In this document: positions 35,801 through 47,503 of the stretch, piece by piece
Layout of the letters: every line of letters begins with the position of its first letter
How positions within the stretch are numbered: position 1 is the stretch's first letter
Source: Polytrichum commune
Lineage: Eukaryota > Streptophyta > Polytrichopsida > Polytrichales > Polytrichaceae
DNA length: 64,000 nt
Reading direction: 5' to 3'
Assembly: GCA_950295325.1 (NCBI GenBank)
Contig: OX485803.1
Span: 21,514,001-21,578,000, forward strand
Translations under genes and position numbers: made by a program
Notes under the pieces: generated by a model
The model's input: the letters and a program-made list of their open reading frames with translations, nothing else
Databases searched by the model: none
Told to the model about the DNA's origin: nothing

Positions 35801-36008
35801 TAAGTGGACAGTGGACTCAGCGTACACACCGGTTTGGATAAACACGGATACTATACTTTGTGCTTGGAAGCCGCGCAAAGGGTTCAAAACAGAAACAATG
35901 ACCATCCCCCAAAAACATATAGATTTTGCCAAAGACAACTTGGCACGTATTGCAACGGCAGAAAATGACGCCGAGAATGGATATGAAGCGGAAGATGGAG
36001 ATGTGTAA
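32872..36008 (+). pseudogene. DUF7869-type (DDE transposase-like) gene, nearly intact
   Basis: Reads 32872-33740, shifts frame near 33740-33748, continues to 34347, has a GT-AG intron 34348-34488, then runs to TAA at 36008 apart from one in-frame TGA at 34692-34694. The decayed copy has a sense codon at that position. Ordered motifs: VVTLENVEVCCTAWY; a C-x2-C region RCTTCEKYKG; IIHDKMDHAKTACP; VTGMIAHGHG; LHVQLDNCAKDNKYRY; GIFKEVFVSF; GHIHDDIDASFG. This is the pattern of DUF7869 proteins. D in HDKMD, D in LDN and D in HDDID plausibly form an RNase H-like DDE/D triad (inference). The C-terminal region has WKPRKGFK and KDNLAR. The start at 32872 is chosen because homology with copy 2 begins soon after. 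Gene density and an upstream palindrome array suggest a mobile element. Confidence 0.75.
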
Positions 36009-36106
36009 ACATAACATAGGTGGGAGTTAATGGCGAAAAACATGGGCGATTAGTAGATTTGGTTTTTAATAGACTTAGTGGACTTGTCACACTCCATTGT
36101 GGTATA

Positions 36107-36165
36107 CGTTTGGGATGTGCCATCCAGATTCATAAGAGCCTTACTTATGGGATGCGCACCCCAAA
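36107..36165. repeat. Small foldback after the DUF7869 gene
   Basis: GTTTGGGATGTGCCATCC pairs imperfectly with GGGATGCGCACCCCAAAC around a 22-nt loop. It begins about 100 bp past the stop codon. It could be a transcript-end hairpin or an element-end structure. Confidence 0.5.
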
Positions 36166-36655
36166 CTCTATAATGACATAAACCATTTGTTTTTTTTGGA
36201 GTGGATTGTTATTTTCCACATGGAGCTCACTTTTCATTTTAATTGAAATTCTCTATTTTTAGTAATAAGAATATGCTTTATGTACTAATTTTTAAATCGT
36301 CATGTTCTTGATGTTTCCAATATTCCGTATGCCCACAATATTGGCATCCCAAACTATGGGCATATTTTATTTTGAGACTTTCAAAAGTCTCCAATTAACG
36401 AATATAGTGTTCTTGATCAATCAGTTTACATCAATTACACGATACACCACTGGTGAATATCACAGCGCTTAACTTTCTATCTCAAACTCTGTCTACACAG
36501 AGCATATCAGTGAGACACACTAAATTAAACTTGCAACATGACTTACTTCCAGAAGTCGAATTCAGGTATTATCTAGAACTTTCCTGCTCATGGCAAGTAA
36601 CACAAGTTAATAGTGAGAACCATGTTCGATGAGAACAGGTGCATTCTAACCTAAT
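36166..36655. other. Intergenic, nothing recognised
   Basis: AT-rich, without ORFs or repeats that I can support. Confidence 0.4.
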
Positions 36656-36659
36656 GTTT

Positions 36660-38245
36660 TCAATAACAAATTCAATCGCCGGTCTGCAAAGAGGAGTAGT
36701 ACACTCTTAAGGGTCAGATTTTCTTTCCTATTGGACAAAAGTTTTCTTATTCCAGACCTTCGGCAATATGTGCACTCGTAGCATTTGCAAAATGCTCTCA
36801 ATGTACTCACTTGTTATCAGTGACGAATGTTATTGATCAAGTAGTACAATATCCTAGAAGCTAGGAATATTTTCTGGAGAAACAATGTGGCAGAATGAAG
36901 AAGCATGGAATATTGCTGAAGGTTCGATTATAGAGGCTGAGAGAGGCTAAAGAGAGATGGAGTGATCATTTGACTTGCAATTGGCAGGGAACAAGAGGAA
37001 GTGTATTGTCAATGTGTGCCTGAAATCTTCAGAAGTATAAAATGGAGTACGAGGCTGCAACTTAGGCAGATTCCACGGCTACCACTTGTGATTTCATTGT
37101 CCGGTCGTGGAATCCATATAGAAATCCACAATCCAATTATAGCGCTTGTGATTTCACAATCCACTAGAGTGGAGTACATATAGAAATCCTCGACCGGATC
37201 ACATTTCTACATGTACTCCACTATAGCGCTTGTGATTTCTATATGTACTAATAATTACACATTGTCATGTCCAGCTCTGACGACAAAATATCACGTTGTC
37301 AACCATATTTTTATTCGTATCCAGCATATTGAAATTAAAACAACGGATTTTAAAAGTCTTGTGATGGTCATGAGCACCTACAATTGGGATGACAAGGTTT
37401 TATCCAACAGGTGGGATTTACAAGCATACATATATGATATCCTCGAGTTTTACATATCTGTGGGTAGTAGTGTGATAATTTCTTGTGACAATGTTGAAGT
37501 AAGCTATTGAATGTGAATGATTAAAACAACAATTTGCAAGAAATTTTTTATGACATTTGAATTTGAGTTAAACAACGATGTACTATTTAAATGCCATAAC
37601 ATCTCATTGAGTCATGGTTCAAGATAAGGACCTCTTATTTTATGTAAATTATGAAGTTTAAAATTATTTTGCAATGGGTTTCCATTCTGGTATAAATACA
37701 TGAACAATGTACCCACATAGTGGGGGCCATGTACTTGAGTTGTTGTTGCACGATCAATAGAGCTGGGCTGCATTGTTGCTCAAAGATTACGTCCTTGGCT
37801 GCTTGAAAAGGATGGGGTACCTCAGCTGATCAATCACTTTATCATCCTAAACTTAGTACTTAATTGATCTTAACAATTTGTTTAACATGCCCAGCTCTGT
37901 GTATCTCTGTGAACATAACAACACTATTCTAGGTTACACATACACTATACGTGATCATCCAGTGTGCACTTGCACTTTGTTATGCATTTTGGGACAAATG
38001 ATTAAGTTATGTATATTAGCAGCTGATCTGGAAGTTCTCCTATACTACTGCAAATTAACATAGAGTCTTGCTTCTACTTTCTCATAATGCTCCATAATTT
38101 CTTGTGTCACACTAGGTGACCAATATTGCTTTCGTCATGGCTGGAGATTGCACGTGATCAAGCAGAGACAGTTTCCAGTGATAAGGCAACTAGCATACAT
38201 AATTCAACACTGTCAGTGGTCAATGATCAAAATGATGGAGAGCTC
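36660..38245 (-). pseudogene. UGT gene ghost: intron and 5' flank kept, coding body lost
   Basis: Homologous to the intron, end of exon 1 and 5' flank of UGT gene 2. 36660-37100 matches 41330-41840: acceptor CTTTGCAG with about 20 nt of exon 2, then GGCAGAAT.AAGAAGCATG, ATTGCTGAAGGTT and GAGGCTGCAACTTA. 37690-38240 matches 42165-42680: GGGGGCCATG, GAGTTGTTGTTGCAC, GGCTGCTTGAAA, GTGATCA and the terminal ACACTGTCAG.GGTC. Exon 2 is truncated after a few codons, and most of exon 1 is replaced by a stretch with inverted repeats (AGTACATATAGAAATC and its complement, 37170-37250). The splice donor is mutated (CTAAG for GTAAG). It cannot encode an enzyme. It records a third tandem UGT copy. Confidence 0.75.
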
Positions 38246-38249
38246 AGTG

Positions 38250-39885
38250 GTAACGACATTAAGAAAAACTAGACTTCAGATCAAATGAAATTGAGCTATT
38301 GTGCTTTTAATAAAGTAAGATAACAACAGGAGCCACAAGTAAATGAGGGTGGCAAATGAATGCTTGAAAGGATGCATAGTATCCTGAGGGAGATAAAAGA
38401 GATACAACCAGAGATACTTGACTATCAATATAGCAACCAGTACTATGGTAGAAATACAAGAACAACAGTAGAGCTACATAATACGGATATGAAGCTCTAA
38501 CACCCTCTCTTCCTCATTGTGAGCGGTTGAAACCCTAATCGGCGACAATGGAGGAGGAAGCGGGACGAGGTTGGAAGATGATGATGCATAATTTAGGGAA
38601 GGCAGAGCATAAGAGAAGGGAGAGTAGGAAGAGGGACGAAGAGCAGAGTGAAGGGCCATTCGTGAAGATGTCGCTACATACATACAACTCCCTAATATTT
38701 GCAACTTATTACTGGTCTTTGACACTTACAGAGCAAGTCTATACTATGGACTAGCTAACCAATGAGAGGAAAGTGGATAACAAGTCGTGTAAGAGACCAC
38801 TCATCCACCTACTCGAGTTGGTTACTAGTCATAACCGATCCGCTCATGGACAAAATCTGAGAATTATGGATGATATCGTGCCTCCATAGATGATTTTTTT
38901 TGACAGATTATGATAACCCTCCCACGCTGTGATTAAGCGAGTGGTTATGACAAGGGGTGAATCGTGAATGCACAAACACACATACATTTTGCAACAAAGG
39001 CTATTATTTGCGCCTTATATGGTCACTCTTCTTAATTAGACGCTGAATTTAAGTCCCTTTAAGTGGTAAACGGCAACTTAGGTTTGTGGTTAAGACTAGG
39101 ACCAGAATGACATTTGTTACGAAGAGATTGGACTTTGTGCTCAAAATTATATAGACGCCATTCTGGATTTCATAGTGAACGCAATTGTAAGATTGCAGTA
39201 TCACCTTTAAAGGAATTAAGAGAATTGATTCAAGTCACTTTGCCTTCTTCTGACTTGCTTCTGTATCTCAAGTTCTCAACCCGGGATTCGATTCTAAAAC
39301 TTGCAATGCCAATCTGTTTGATCTGAAATTGCTAACGAGAGCCGACCCAACAAGTCATAATGTTTGTCGAGTACTTAGCAGTGCCCAAAATACGGCTGTG
39401 TTCCTTACAGCAGGCTTTACCAAATTCTTTGAGATTCAAAATCAAAACCATATTCATACGAAAATTGCTACTTGAAACTTTGCAGATACAATACAATCTC
39501 AAAGAGCTTGTATTAAATTAGAATCAGTAACTTCAATTCAATTAACAATGAAGACTAATCCAGAGATCATACTCTTCAAGTCTCAGACTCATCTTCAGAG
39601 CATGGACTCATGCCACGCCCATGGATCGCAGGTGTAACATGCAAAATGGAGGCTCTAGAAAACTTTTCTTAAATGAATCAGAAATATTATATACTTCAAC
39701 AAAACTTGCTCGTTGAATCACTGCGGGTCCCATTCAATATTAAAGGGGTTGTAACTTGACCACGATAGTAACAGCAACAATCAAGTTAACTGTAACTTAG
39801 AACTCAGTACCTTCAACTCAGTGAACAACTTAAATTGTCATTCAGAAATGCTACTCAGATATAAGTTGAAGGCGATAGCTAATTC
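38250..39885. other. Intergenic, nothing recognised
   Basis: Short ORFs only, with no domain matches. A (TA)10 microsatellite lies at 39889-39908, just downstream of UGT gene 2. Confidence 0.4.
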
Positions 39886-39930
39886 TAATATATATATATA
39901 TATATATGTATGGACATAGAGGTAGAAGAA

Positions 39931-42038
39931 CTATGAGGAGCTTCGATCATCAGTTTCTGGATGTGCAAGCTGCCTCATCTGACGCACGAAATCCAGCAGT
40001 GCTGTATCCGAGGATCCTCCTTTCATCACTGCCTTCTTGGATGCATTCTTGAGTTCTCGGCAGTTGTTTCGGATCATATCAATCTCTGGATCATCGCCTC
40101 CTCCTCCGACTGACATGATTCTTCTCACCTTGCTGTCTACTTCTTCCTTAAGCAGCAGTCCGGAGTACTTCTTCCCGTCACTCTCCAGCTCCAACCCCAC
40201 CTTCCACACATGGGTAATGTACCTGCTGTTCGTGTTCTGCTCGGCGAGTTTTGGCCAACACAGCATAGGAACTCCACAGGAGATGCTCTCGATGGTGGAG
40301 TTCCAACCGCAGTGGGTTAAAAATGCCCCCACAGCAGGGTGGGAAAGCACTGCAGTTTGTGGCACCCAAGGGACCACAAGAGCTCGATCTTTCGTCCGCT
40401 CCAAAAACTGGGAGAATATAGTTCGAAACTCTGACGTTCTTCCGTTAAGATCATTCTCCAGAAGGTCTGCCCGGATGACCCACAGGAATGCATGGTGACT
40501 CATTTCCAGTCCATCAGCAAGCTCTTGCACCTGCTCTATGGACACTTTCGCTAAGCTTCCGAGCGAAACATATAGAACAGATTTCGAGCTTTTTGTGTTG
40601 AGCCATGACAGAGATTTGGGATCCTCCTCCCACAAGATACCTCCAACTCCAACGGCACATGGCTCTTCTTCTTCTTCTTCTTCTTCGTTGTTGTGGGCTA
40701 CAGAGAAGTTACGGTTCGTGAAGACAAGTGGTCCGATGGGGTAGATGGTGGAGTGCATGTTTCCCCTCATTTTGTCGATGACTCTTGCCTCCAAGTCGTG
40801 GAATGTGTTGAAGAGGATACATGTGCATTTTGGGATACATGGCATTTTCCAGTTGTCGTTGAATTTCGTCATGTAACCCTCGGTGAGAACAAGTGAAGGA
40901 ATGTCTCCCACTCGCATCGCTGGCGATGCTTCAAGGAGGCAAGTAAGTGGTTGTCTTAGAATGGTAATCTCCTCTTCACTCTGGGCGGGTCGGAAGAAAA
41001 TGGTTTTTTGATCCACGTAAGGATTTGCTGGATCGTTGGGATGTGGTAATGGGAGAACCCCTGCGGCTCGGAGTGTTGGGATCTGCCACATGAAGTAAAG
41101 CGAAACAGCAGAAGGGGTTACAAACCCTACCACGGGGATGCCACATTTGATGGCTGCTTCTCCGACAATCGTATTTGAAATGTCCCGGATTACGCACGTG
41201 ATTGGAGATTGTTGATGGAGATGAGTGAAGAGTTCCTCAAGCGCAGGTCCCATTGTCAACATTGCGTCTACGAATGCAGGCATGTCGTTTAACCGTGGAT
41301 GATCATCTGGTAGCCCGTCCGGTATGGCAACGAACTCAATCGCTGAACTGCGAGGAGGAGTACTATGTAAGGGCCAGATTTTTCATTACATATTCCCTCC
41401 TACTCGATAGAAGCTTCTTCAATATAGAGACAATGTATGCATGCACTCGCTGTATTTGTAAAATGCTCAAGAGTGTGATTGATCAAGTTGTAAACTGTAC
41501 TACATCGACATGCAACCGACTGAACGAAGTCTAAATCCAGTAGGCAATATCCTCGGGGAGGATTTTCTAGAGAAAAGATCTGGCAGAATAGAGAAGCATG
41601 AATTCATTGCTGAAGGTTTTTGATTACAAAGCGATTGAGAGGCTGAAAGCGATGAGTTGGTCATTTAACTTGCAGTTGCAAACAAGAGTAATTTTTTTGT
41701 CATTGGTGCCTCTGTTCGTAGATATTCCTGAGATGATTGGACTAGCTAGGACTATTTACAAAAATTTCAAAAGCATAAGTGGACTCGGAGGCTGCAACTT
41801 ACTCAGATTGCATGGTGAGGGGTTGTGATTTCATCATCCGATCGTGGACATGAGTGGTGTTGACGAATGTAATGCGAAAATCCAGTGTGACCAGTTTTCT
41901 TGCAAGCTGCAGGGCTGGTGTGACATGGCCTGGAGCAGGAAATGGTACAATTACAGCGTGCAGAATCTTGTCATGTTCGTTGCAGTGTCCTCCTACACTT
42001 TGATCCATCTCGTTTGGCACTTGATGCAGCTCCTTCAA
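39931..42038 (-). CDS. UDP-glycosyltransferase (family 1), two exons, 550 aa
   Basis: Cytosolic glycosyltransferase of the plant UGT family. Exon 1 is 42038-41803 and exon 2 is 41347-39931, with a 455-nt GT-AG intron at the same place and phase as in UGT gene 1. The N-terminal motif VPFPAPGHVTPALQLARKLV holds catalytic His38. The activating Asp is Asp134 in VIRDIS. The PSPG box covers residues 406-449, from WVPQTAVLSHPAV through HCGWNSTIES to KLAEQ. The terminal Gln is typical for UDP-glucose, and the Trp at box position 22 is also present. Residues 200-207 are a poly-Glu run encoded by a GAA repeat. The two window UGTs are clear paralogues. A third, ruined copy lies downstream at 36660-38245. 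Acceptor substrate cannot be told. Tandem TGCGTCA units lie about 420-510 bp upstream of the ATG. Confidence 0.92.
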
Positions 42039-42452
42039 TCACCCGGAATTTTGTGCGTGCACAACGGCGATTGCCCGGCTAGCAGACCAATTTCCAAGAC
42101 CAAAACATATTTATGAAGACTCCACCGATACTACCTGGGTAAGCCTGTTGCAAGCAACAATATATAGATGTACACATATAGGGGGCCATGATTCTCATGA
42201 GCTGTTGTTGCACAATCAAAAGAACTGGGCTTCACTGTCAATCAGGGATTCCGTAGTCGGCTGCTTGAAATGGATGGGTTACCTGAGATGATTGATCACT
42301 TTTCCTCCTGCTATAAAGTACTTGATTAATCGTAAGACTTTAATTTAACGCAAGCTAGCTCTGTGATCTTAATAGTAATATCCAGGTTATACCTGTACTC
42401 GACGTGATCAAGCAGTATGCATTTTTTGGAGAAATGTTTCAGTCCTACCTTT

Positions 42453-42562
42453 TTTGCGTCATGCAAGGTGACTTCCCTTTGTTGCGTCATACAAGGTGAC
42501 CTCCCATTGTTTGCGTCATACAAGGTGACCTCCCTTTTTTGCGTCAAAGTACAAGGTGACCA
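42453..42562 (-). promoter_or_regulatory. Four tandem TGCGTCA (TGACGCA) units upstream of UGT gene 2
   Basis: TGCGTCA occurs at 42455-42461, 42483-42489, 42512-42518 and 42540-42546, a period of 28-29 bp. Each is followed by A-x(3-5)-CAAGGTGAC. On the gene's strand the motif is TGACGCA, which contains the TGACG core bound by TGA-type bZIP factors in as-1 elements. The ghost copy at 36660-38245 has only one related unit (GTGTCACACTAGGTGACC), so the array expanded after duplication. Regulatory function is inferred. Confidence 0.5.
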
Positions 42563-43074
42563 GTTCAACGTCTGTCATAGATGGAGACTGGACACGATCA
42601 ACTTTGAACATTATGACCAAGCAGAGGCAATTTTCACTGCAAGACAGCATACAAAATTCGACACTGTCAGCGGTCGATGAGTAGCAAGCACTTCAAGATT
42701 GCATCAAAGTGCGTCACTTTCTCCTCTTTCACCTCGGACATGGCCCACATTTATCATGTGGTTCTTAATGATGTAAGGAGATGAGTCATGATGACCCACA
42801 CTGTCTTAGGAAATCAAGACTGTGAAACACTGTCTTTGTTGATTCTAGTAGACTTGAACTAAGGTTGTTGTTGTGTTATTAGCCTAATGCTATCACATTT
42901 ATGCTAAATTTTGCGTTATTAGAGTAACCCATAGCCTAAGCCATAGCCTAAGCCATACTATATGCTTGATAAAATGTTTGTATGTTTCATTTTTATCTTA
43001 AGTGTGCGATTAACATCTTAATTATTGCCTTATTAGTCTTATGCAATCATATTTATGCTAATTGTTGCATTATT

Positions 43075-43180
43075 AGAGGAGTGGAGAGGAGAGGATACGA
43101 GAGGAGAGGAGATGATAGAAGAGGAGAGGATAGGAGAGGAGAGGAGAGGATAGCAGAGGAGAGGATAGGAAAGGAAAAGA
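43075..43180 (+). repeat. GA-rich GGAGAGGATAG microsatellite
   Basis: A purine-only tract built of GAGAGGA, GGATAGGA and similar units, about 105 bp. The ORF reading RRGYERRG-like repeats through it is an artefact. Confidence 0.8.
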
Positions 43181-43725
43181 GTTTACCCCCTAGTAAAGAT
43201 TGACGGATGAGATGAGCTCAATCCAATGAATGAGCCCAATCTGACCCCAAATGAGAGTTTGGGCCGAGGAAAAATTTGTCCCGATTTCTTCACTAGAGCC
43301 CAATGGTTTGGCGCCAGCATTGTGTCACCTAAGACGCCACATGGGATGAGTGAGTGTTCGGACTGGCCCCTAGTATAAAACCCTTGGGCCCGACTTGATG
43401 AAATCAAGCGATCCTATTGGCCCAAATTTTGAGAGTTCGGGACGGCCCTCAATCCGGCCCCAAGTATAAAGTGGCCCTAACCCCAAGGTTCATATTCTAA
43501 GAGTTTCAAGAGTTATGCTTAACTACATTAGTGTCCTGCAGGCATAGCCATCACCATTAGGAAGGAAGATGCAAAGAGACGTGGCGTGTGAAATTATATT
43601 GAAATGGCATGTGATCCAGCTGTGTAAGTTACCATCCCATGTGCAAAAGCATGCGATTGGCACCTGATTGGCGTCACTTATTGTCCTCTCCACACATTGC
43701 TCAGTGAATCGCAACAAATCAGAAC

Positions 43726-43889
43726 AAGAAAACGGTAGAACCGTGAGGCTCTGTCCTTTATTGGCTCTGTCTGTAGGACAGAGACTATGCATCAACTTCT
43801 TCGTTTCGAGAGCAAATTTCCTAACCACATTGCGTTCACACTTGGACGTTACTTGTTCTTGTTATTTTTGGTCCACCTTATTTAATGTG

Positions 43890-43922
<33 letters not shown>

Positions 43923-44562
43923 ATTGCTCCCTAAAATGTATTGAAAGAAATCTAGTTAATTATAGTTATTTCGGCAGTTCTTGATTATTCATTTTAAAAT
44001 TTCGAGTGATAAATGAGTAGCTTCAATCCTTGACCCACATTTGAGAAGAAGGTGCCCAAAATCCAAGAAAGGTTTGGTATAGTGAATAACCATGGATTGG
44101 CATGAGCAAAGTGGACAACTACAATTATAGTCTTTCATAGTAAAGGACAGAGCCTCACGGTTTTACCGTTTTCTTGTTATGAAAGACTACAATTGTAGTT
44201 GTCCACTTTGCTCATGCCAATTCATGGCTATTCACTATACCAAACCTTTCTTGGATTTTGTGCACCTTCTTCTCAAATACAGGTCAAGGATTGAAGCTAC
44301 TCATTTATCACCCAATTTTTTTTAAATAAATAATCAAGAACTGTCGAAATAACTATAGTTAACTATATTTCTTTCAGTGCATTTTAGGGAGCACTCATGT
44401 ATATGTATATATATAAACTATAGTTAACATTCACATTACATAAAGTGGACCAAAAATAACAAGAACAAGTAACGTCCAAGTGTGAACACAAAGTGGTTAG
44501 GAAATTTGCTCTTGAAACGAAGAAGTTGATGCATAGTCTTTGTCCTATAGACAGAGCCAACA
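43726..44562. repeat. Large inverted repeat with snap-back loop
   Basis: Left arm 43763-44141 is the reverse complement of right arm 44177-44562. Shared blocks include AGAGACTATGCATCAACTTC, GCAAATTTCCTAACCAC, CCTAAAATG.ATTGAAAGAAA, GAAGAAGGTGC and CATGAGCAAAGTGGACAAC. The 36-nt loop 44142-44179 is itself the complement of 43726-43763, just outside the left arm (AACAAGAAAACGGTA, GTGAGGCTCTGTCCTTTA). The (CT)n run at 43890-43921 in the left arm is replaced by a TATATG-rich run in the right. No gene is present. Confidence 0.8.
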
Positions 44563-47370
44563 AACAAATCTGGCCTCTTTTCTGCTCCATCATCTAAGTG
44601 CATGAGCATCCATCCATAGGCTACACCTTCTTCACATGTAGACAAACCCCACAATGACATAACTGAAATCAAATCTTCTACTATACGAACTCACTTGAGC
44701 CATGTCAGATGATAAAATAATAGCTTCAGAGCCATTTCCAGTACTGTACAGAGTTCGGGAAGTTTTTGAAGCCTTAGTGGCTAATTGCCGGTAGTTGCTA
44801 CGAAGGGTCGGTTTTTTCCAATTTACATGGGCAAGAGCCGGTCTTTTGTAAAATCAATCGGCCAATTGCCTATATTTTCATATTTTCATTGGCCAATATC
44901 CGATTAAATGGAAGCCATATCGGCACTAATTGTTTGAAAAATGTATGAAAAGTTATTAGAAATCATTTCTTAGTACAAAATCTTGAATAAGTGAAAAGAA
45001 AGGCATGTTCAAAACTTTAAATTTGAAGAGTCAATATCCTTGGCAGGAATTGAACCTAGCAATGTCTTCACCGCTTGAAGGCCAAGGGTCCCCCAATTCT
45101 TCATAGAAGCAATTGGATTTGGTCATGGAAAGGTTGCATAATTCAAAAAGTTTAAGGTTTAGGGTACTTCCTCAAGTGCATCATCAGATGCCCCAAACAA
45201 ATAGCGCTCTGGATTGCTACACAAATAATGAAACTTAGCAGCATCCTTCAAAAGATCTAGAGCACTTGTTAGAATGTCATCAAAATCATTGTCTGGGCCT
45301 TCCATAGCAACACGCATCATACTTTCTAAGTTAGATGTAGACACAGGTATCGGCCAGTATTTGAAATTTGAATACTTCTTCCGACTGAAATCCAGTAACT
45401 CACAAGAAGAATTGGCTACATTTCCGACACATTTTCTGGTCCATCGGCTAGTTGCCGGAGGATTGAAATTACAGTCGGATTGCCATCCGATGGTTGGAAA
45501 TTTGGACCGGCCATGAGGGGAAATCCATCGGCTGATAATGAACTAGCCGTTGGTTCTCCCCGATCATAGGTACTGTAGTGTGAGGCAAACATCATGTGTT
45601 CTCTTTGGGGCCACAACCATGCCTATCTCCAGTGTACGGAGGCACCTTTGTCACTCCCTCCACATCGTCTCGGGATCTTTAACACAAGGCTGTGCGCACA
45701 GATGATCCTAGGGTTTGCAATTCCCAGAATCTGACTGATGGCTCATCTAATGTAAGGCTTGTTGGAATTTCCAACCGCTTTAAGGCCTTGCTTTCTCGAA
45801 TTGCATGTGGGTGTTGGCTTTATAGAAATGAATAACAATTGGCTGTCCAATTGCTATCAACATGACAGCATGGCTGCTGAGAGTTAACTTGCATCTTGAA
45901 CTTCTCCACCACTTCTCCTGAATGGTAACTCCAAAGTGATATGATATTTTTGAATGCATATTTAATGGCATTCTATTTATTACTGCTTTGTTGTGGTTGC
46001 CTTTGATGATAGTCACAACAACCAACTTTATTGACAACATCCAGGTGGAAACTTGCGTACCTGGGAACAAGGGAGTACCTAGTGCTCTTCAATTCCTTGG
46101 TATGCAACTCCCATACTATACACAGGGGGGCATAAGCATTAGAATAGCTTAGAGGACAGCTTTTGTAAAAATTATATCAAATTATACAAAAATAAAAAGA
46201 CCAAAAAGTTGGGGGAAGACCAAATTCAATCAAATGAGATGTAGAAAAAGTTGGGTTGGATATTTATTATTAAAAAAAAATCCACAACATATATACAGAA
46301 CTGAAACACTTCGTTTTAAGCTATGCCTATGCATAATTTTAAAAGATCCACACAAGTAGTTGCTTCCAATTTAAATTAAAAGCCACTCGCCATGTTATAT
46401 TTTTTAAAAAAAATCTTAAATATTATTTAAAGACCCAAAAAGTTGGGTAGTTTGGCCTATGATACATGCATTATAAAAGTCATATAATCATGTTTTTAAT
46501 GCAATTATATGTTTCAAGGAATATTCATTTCCTATATATAATTACATTTTTAGATTCCTTATTAGAAGGGCTACAATAGTTTCCTACATTTAAACAAATT
46601 ATGTCACTCAAGATTGGACTAAAATGCAATATAAATGATTATAATCATGACCATATAATACATGACTTGCGTACTCGGGCTTCAATTTGCACAAGCACGT
46701 AAAGAGCCATCATTGTTGGCGGCATTCATACCAGATTCAACGCTTATGCTGTACAAGACTTAAGTAAATCAATTTGCAAGAATATTCTACAATATTGTCT
46801 TCCTTTCTAGGTTTACATAATGTAATTCCATTTACTTTTTTGCTTGCGTGTGAGCCGATAGTGCCATGTTTCTAACACCATAAATATGTCTGCGTAGTTT
46901 CGTTACTGAGGCCATACACCTCCCTTTCCAAACGCCAAGTTAGGTTACACCCCAGTGGTCATAAACATCACGAAAACTTGATGTGTCAAAGAGAGTATTG
47001 GTATCACTTACCAGCACTACCATCCGTGGACATACTTGCAAGGAGGCTTATGAACTTGGATCAAATAGTCCATCTATTCAAGTGGTTCTTGAATATAAGA
47101 CATGATGTGTCTCACAATTTTAGTGAATTTGCACTAAAATAGATCAATGGGAGACATATAACAAGGAGTCCTTTGACAAGGATCTCCACAGGAACGTTGA
47201 TCATCGTGAACTTTCAAAGCTTTGATTGTAATGCGGATGACCATTCATGTTCACCCAACACCTCCATTTGCTTCTATTTCCTGCTTGCAACCACCAATAT
47301 CCGAGCCTTGTCTCTTTCATGCTGCTTGCGTTCGACTCTCTCAGATCTCAACTCCTCCATTGTCTTTCGA
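44563..47370. other. Gene-poor stretch
   Basis: No gene is supported. A short minus frame at 45159-45344 (DDILTSALDLLKDAAKF) looks protein-like, but I recognise nothing and it has no context. Confidence 0.4.
45040..45092 (-). repeat. Possible tRNA-derived SINE head
   Basis: On the minus strand TTGGCCTTCAAGCGGTGAAG resembles a pol III A box, and GGTTCAATTCC about 25 nt later is a good B box. No full tRNA cloverleaf can be drawn, and no tail was located. Low confidence. Confidence 0.3.
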
Positions 47371-47377
47371 CCATTCC

Positions 47378-47503
47378 ATGGCTTCTCTTCTTTCTTTCAT
47401 TCCTCCTGTTTGGTTAAATTCTCTTTTCTCCTCCGTTTCTCTGGCCTATCCTCCTGTCTCTCATCCACTTAAACCCAACATTCCTCAAAACTCATCTAGC
47501 TGA
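47378..47503 (+). other. Possible first-exon-like ORF with transit-peptide character
   Basis: ATGGCTTCTCTT after a pyrimidine-rich leader (47270-47377) opens a 41-aa frame rich in Ser, Leu and Pro: MASLLSFIPPVWLNSLFS, then more Ser/Pro, then TGA. The initiation context and composition resemble the start of a plastid-targeted protein, but no following exon is identified. It may be a gene fragment or chance. Confidence 0.2.

Noticed and set aside
42982-43203. 73-aa ORF with Arg/Gly/Glu repeats
   Set aside because: Produced by the GA-rich microsatellite.
45040-45092. A functional tRNA gene
   Set aside because: Only A- and B-box-like blocks are present. No acceptor stem or anticodon arm can be paired.
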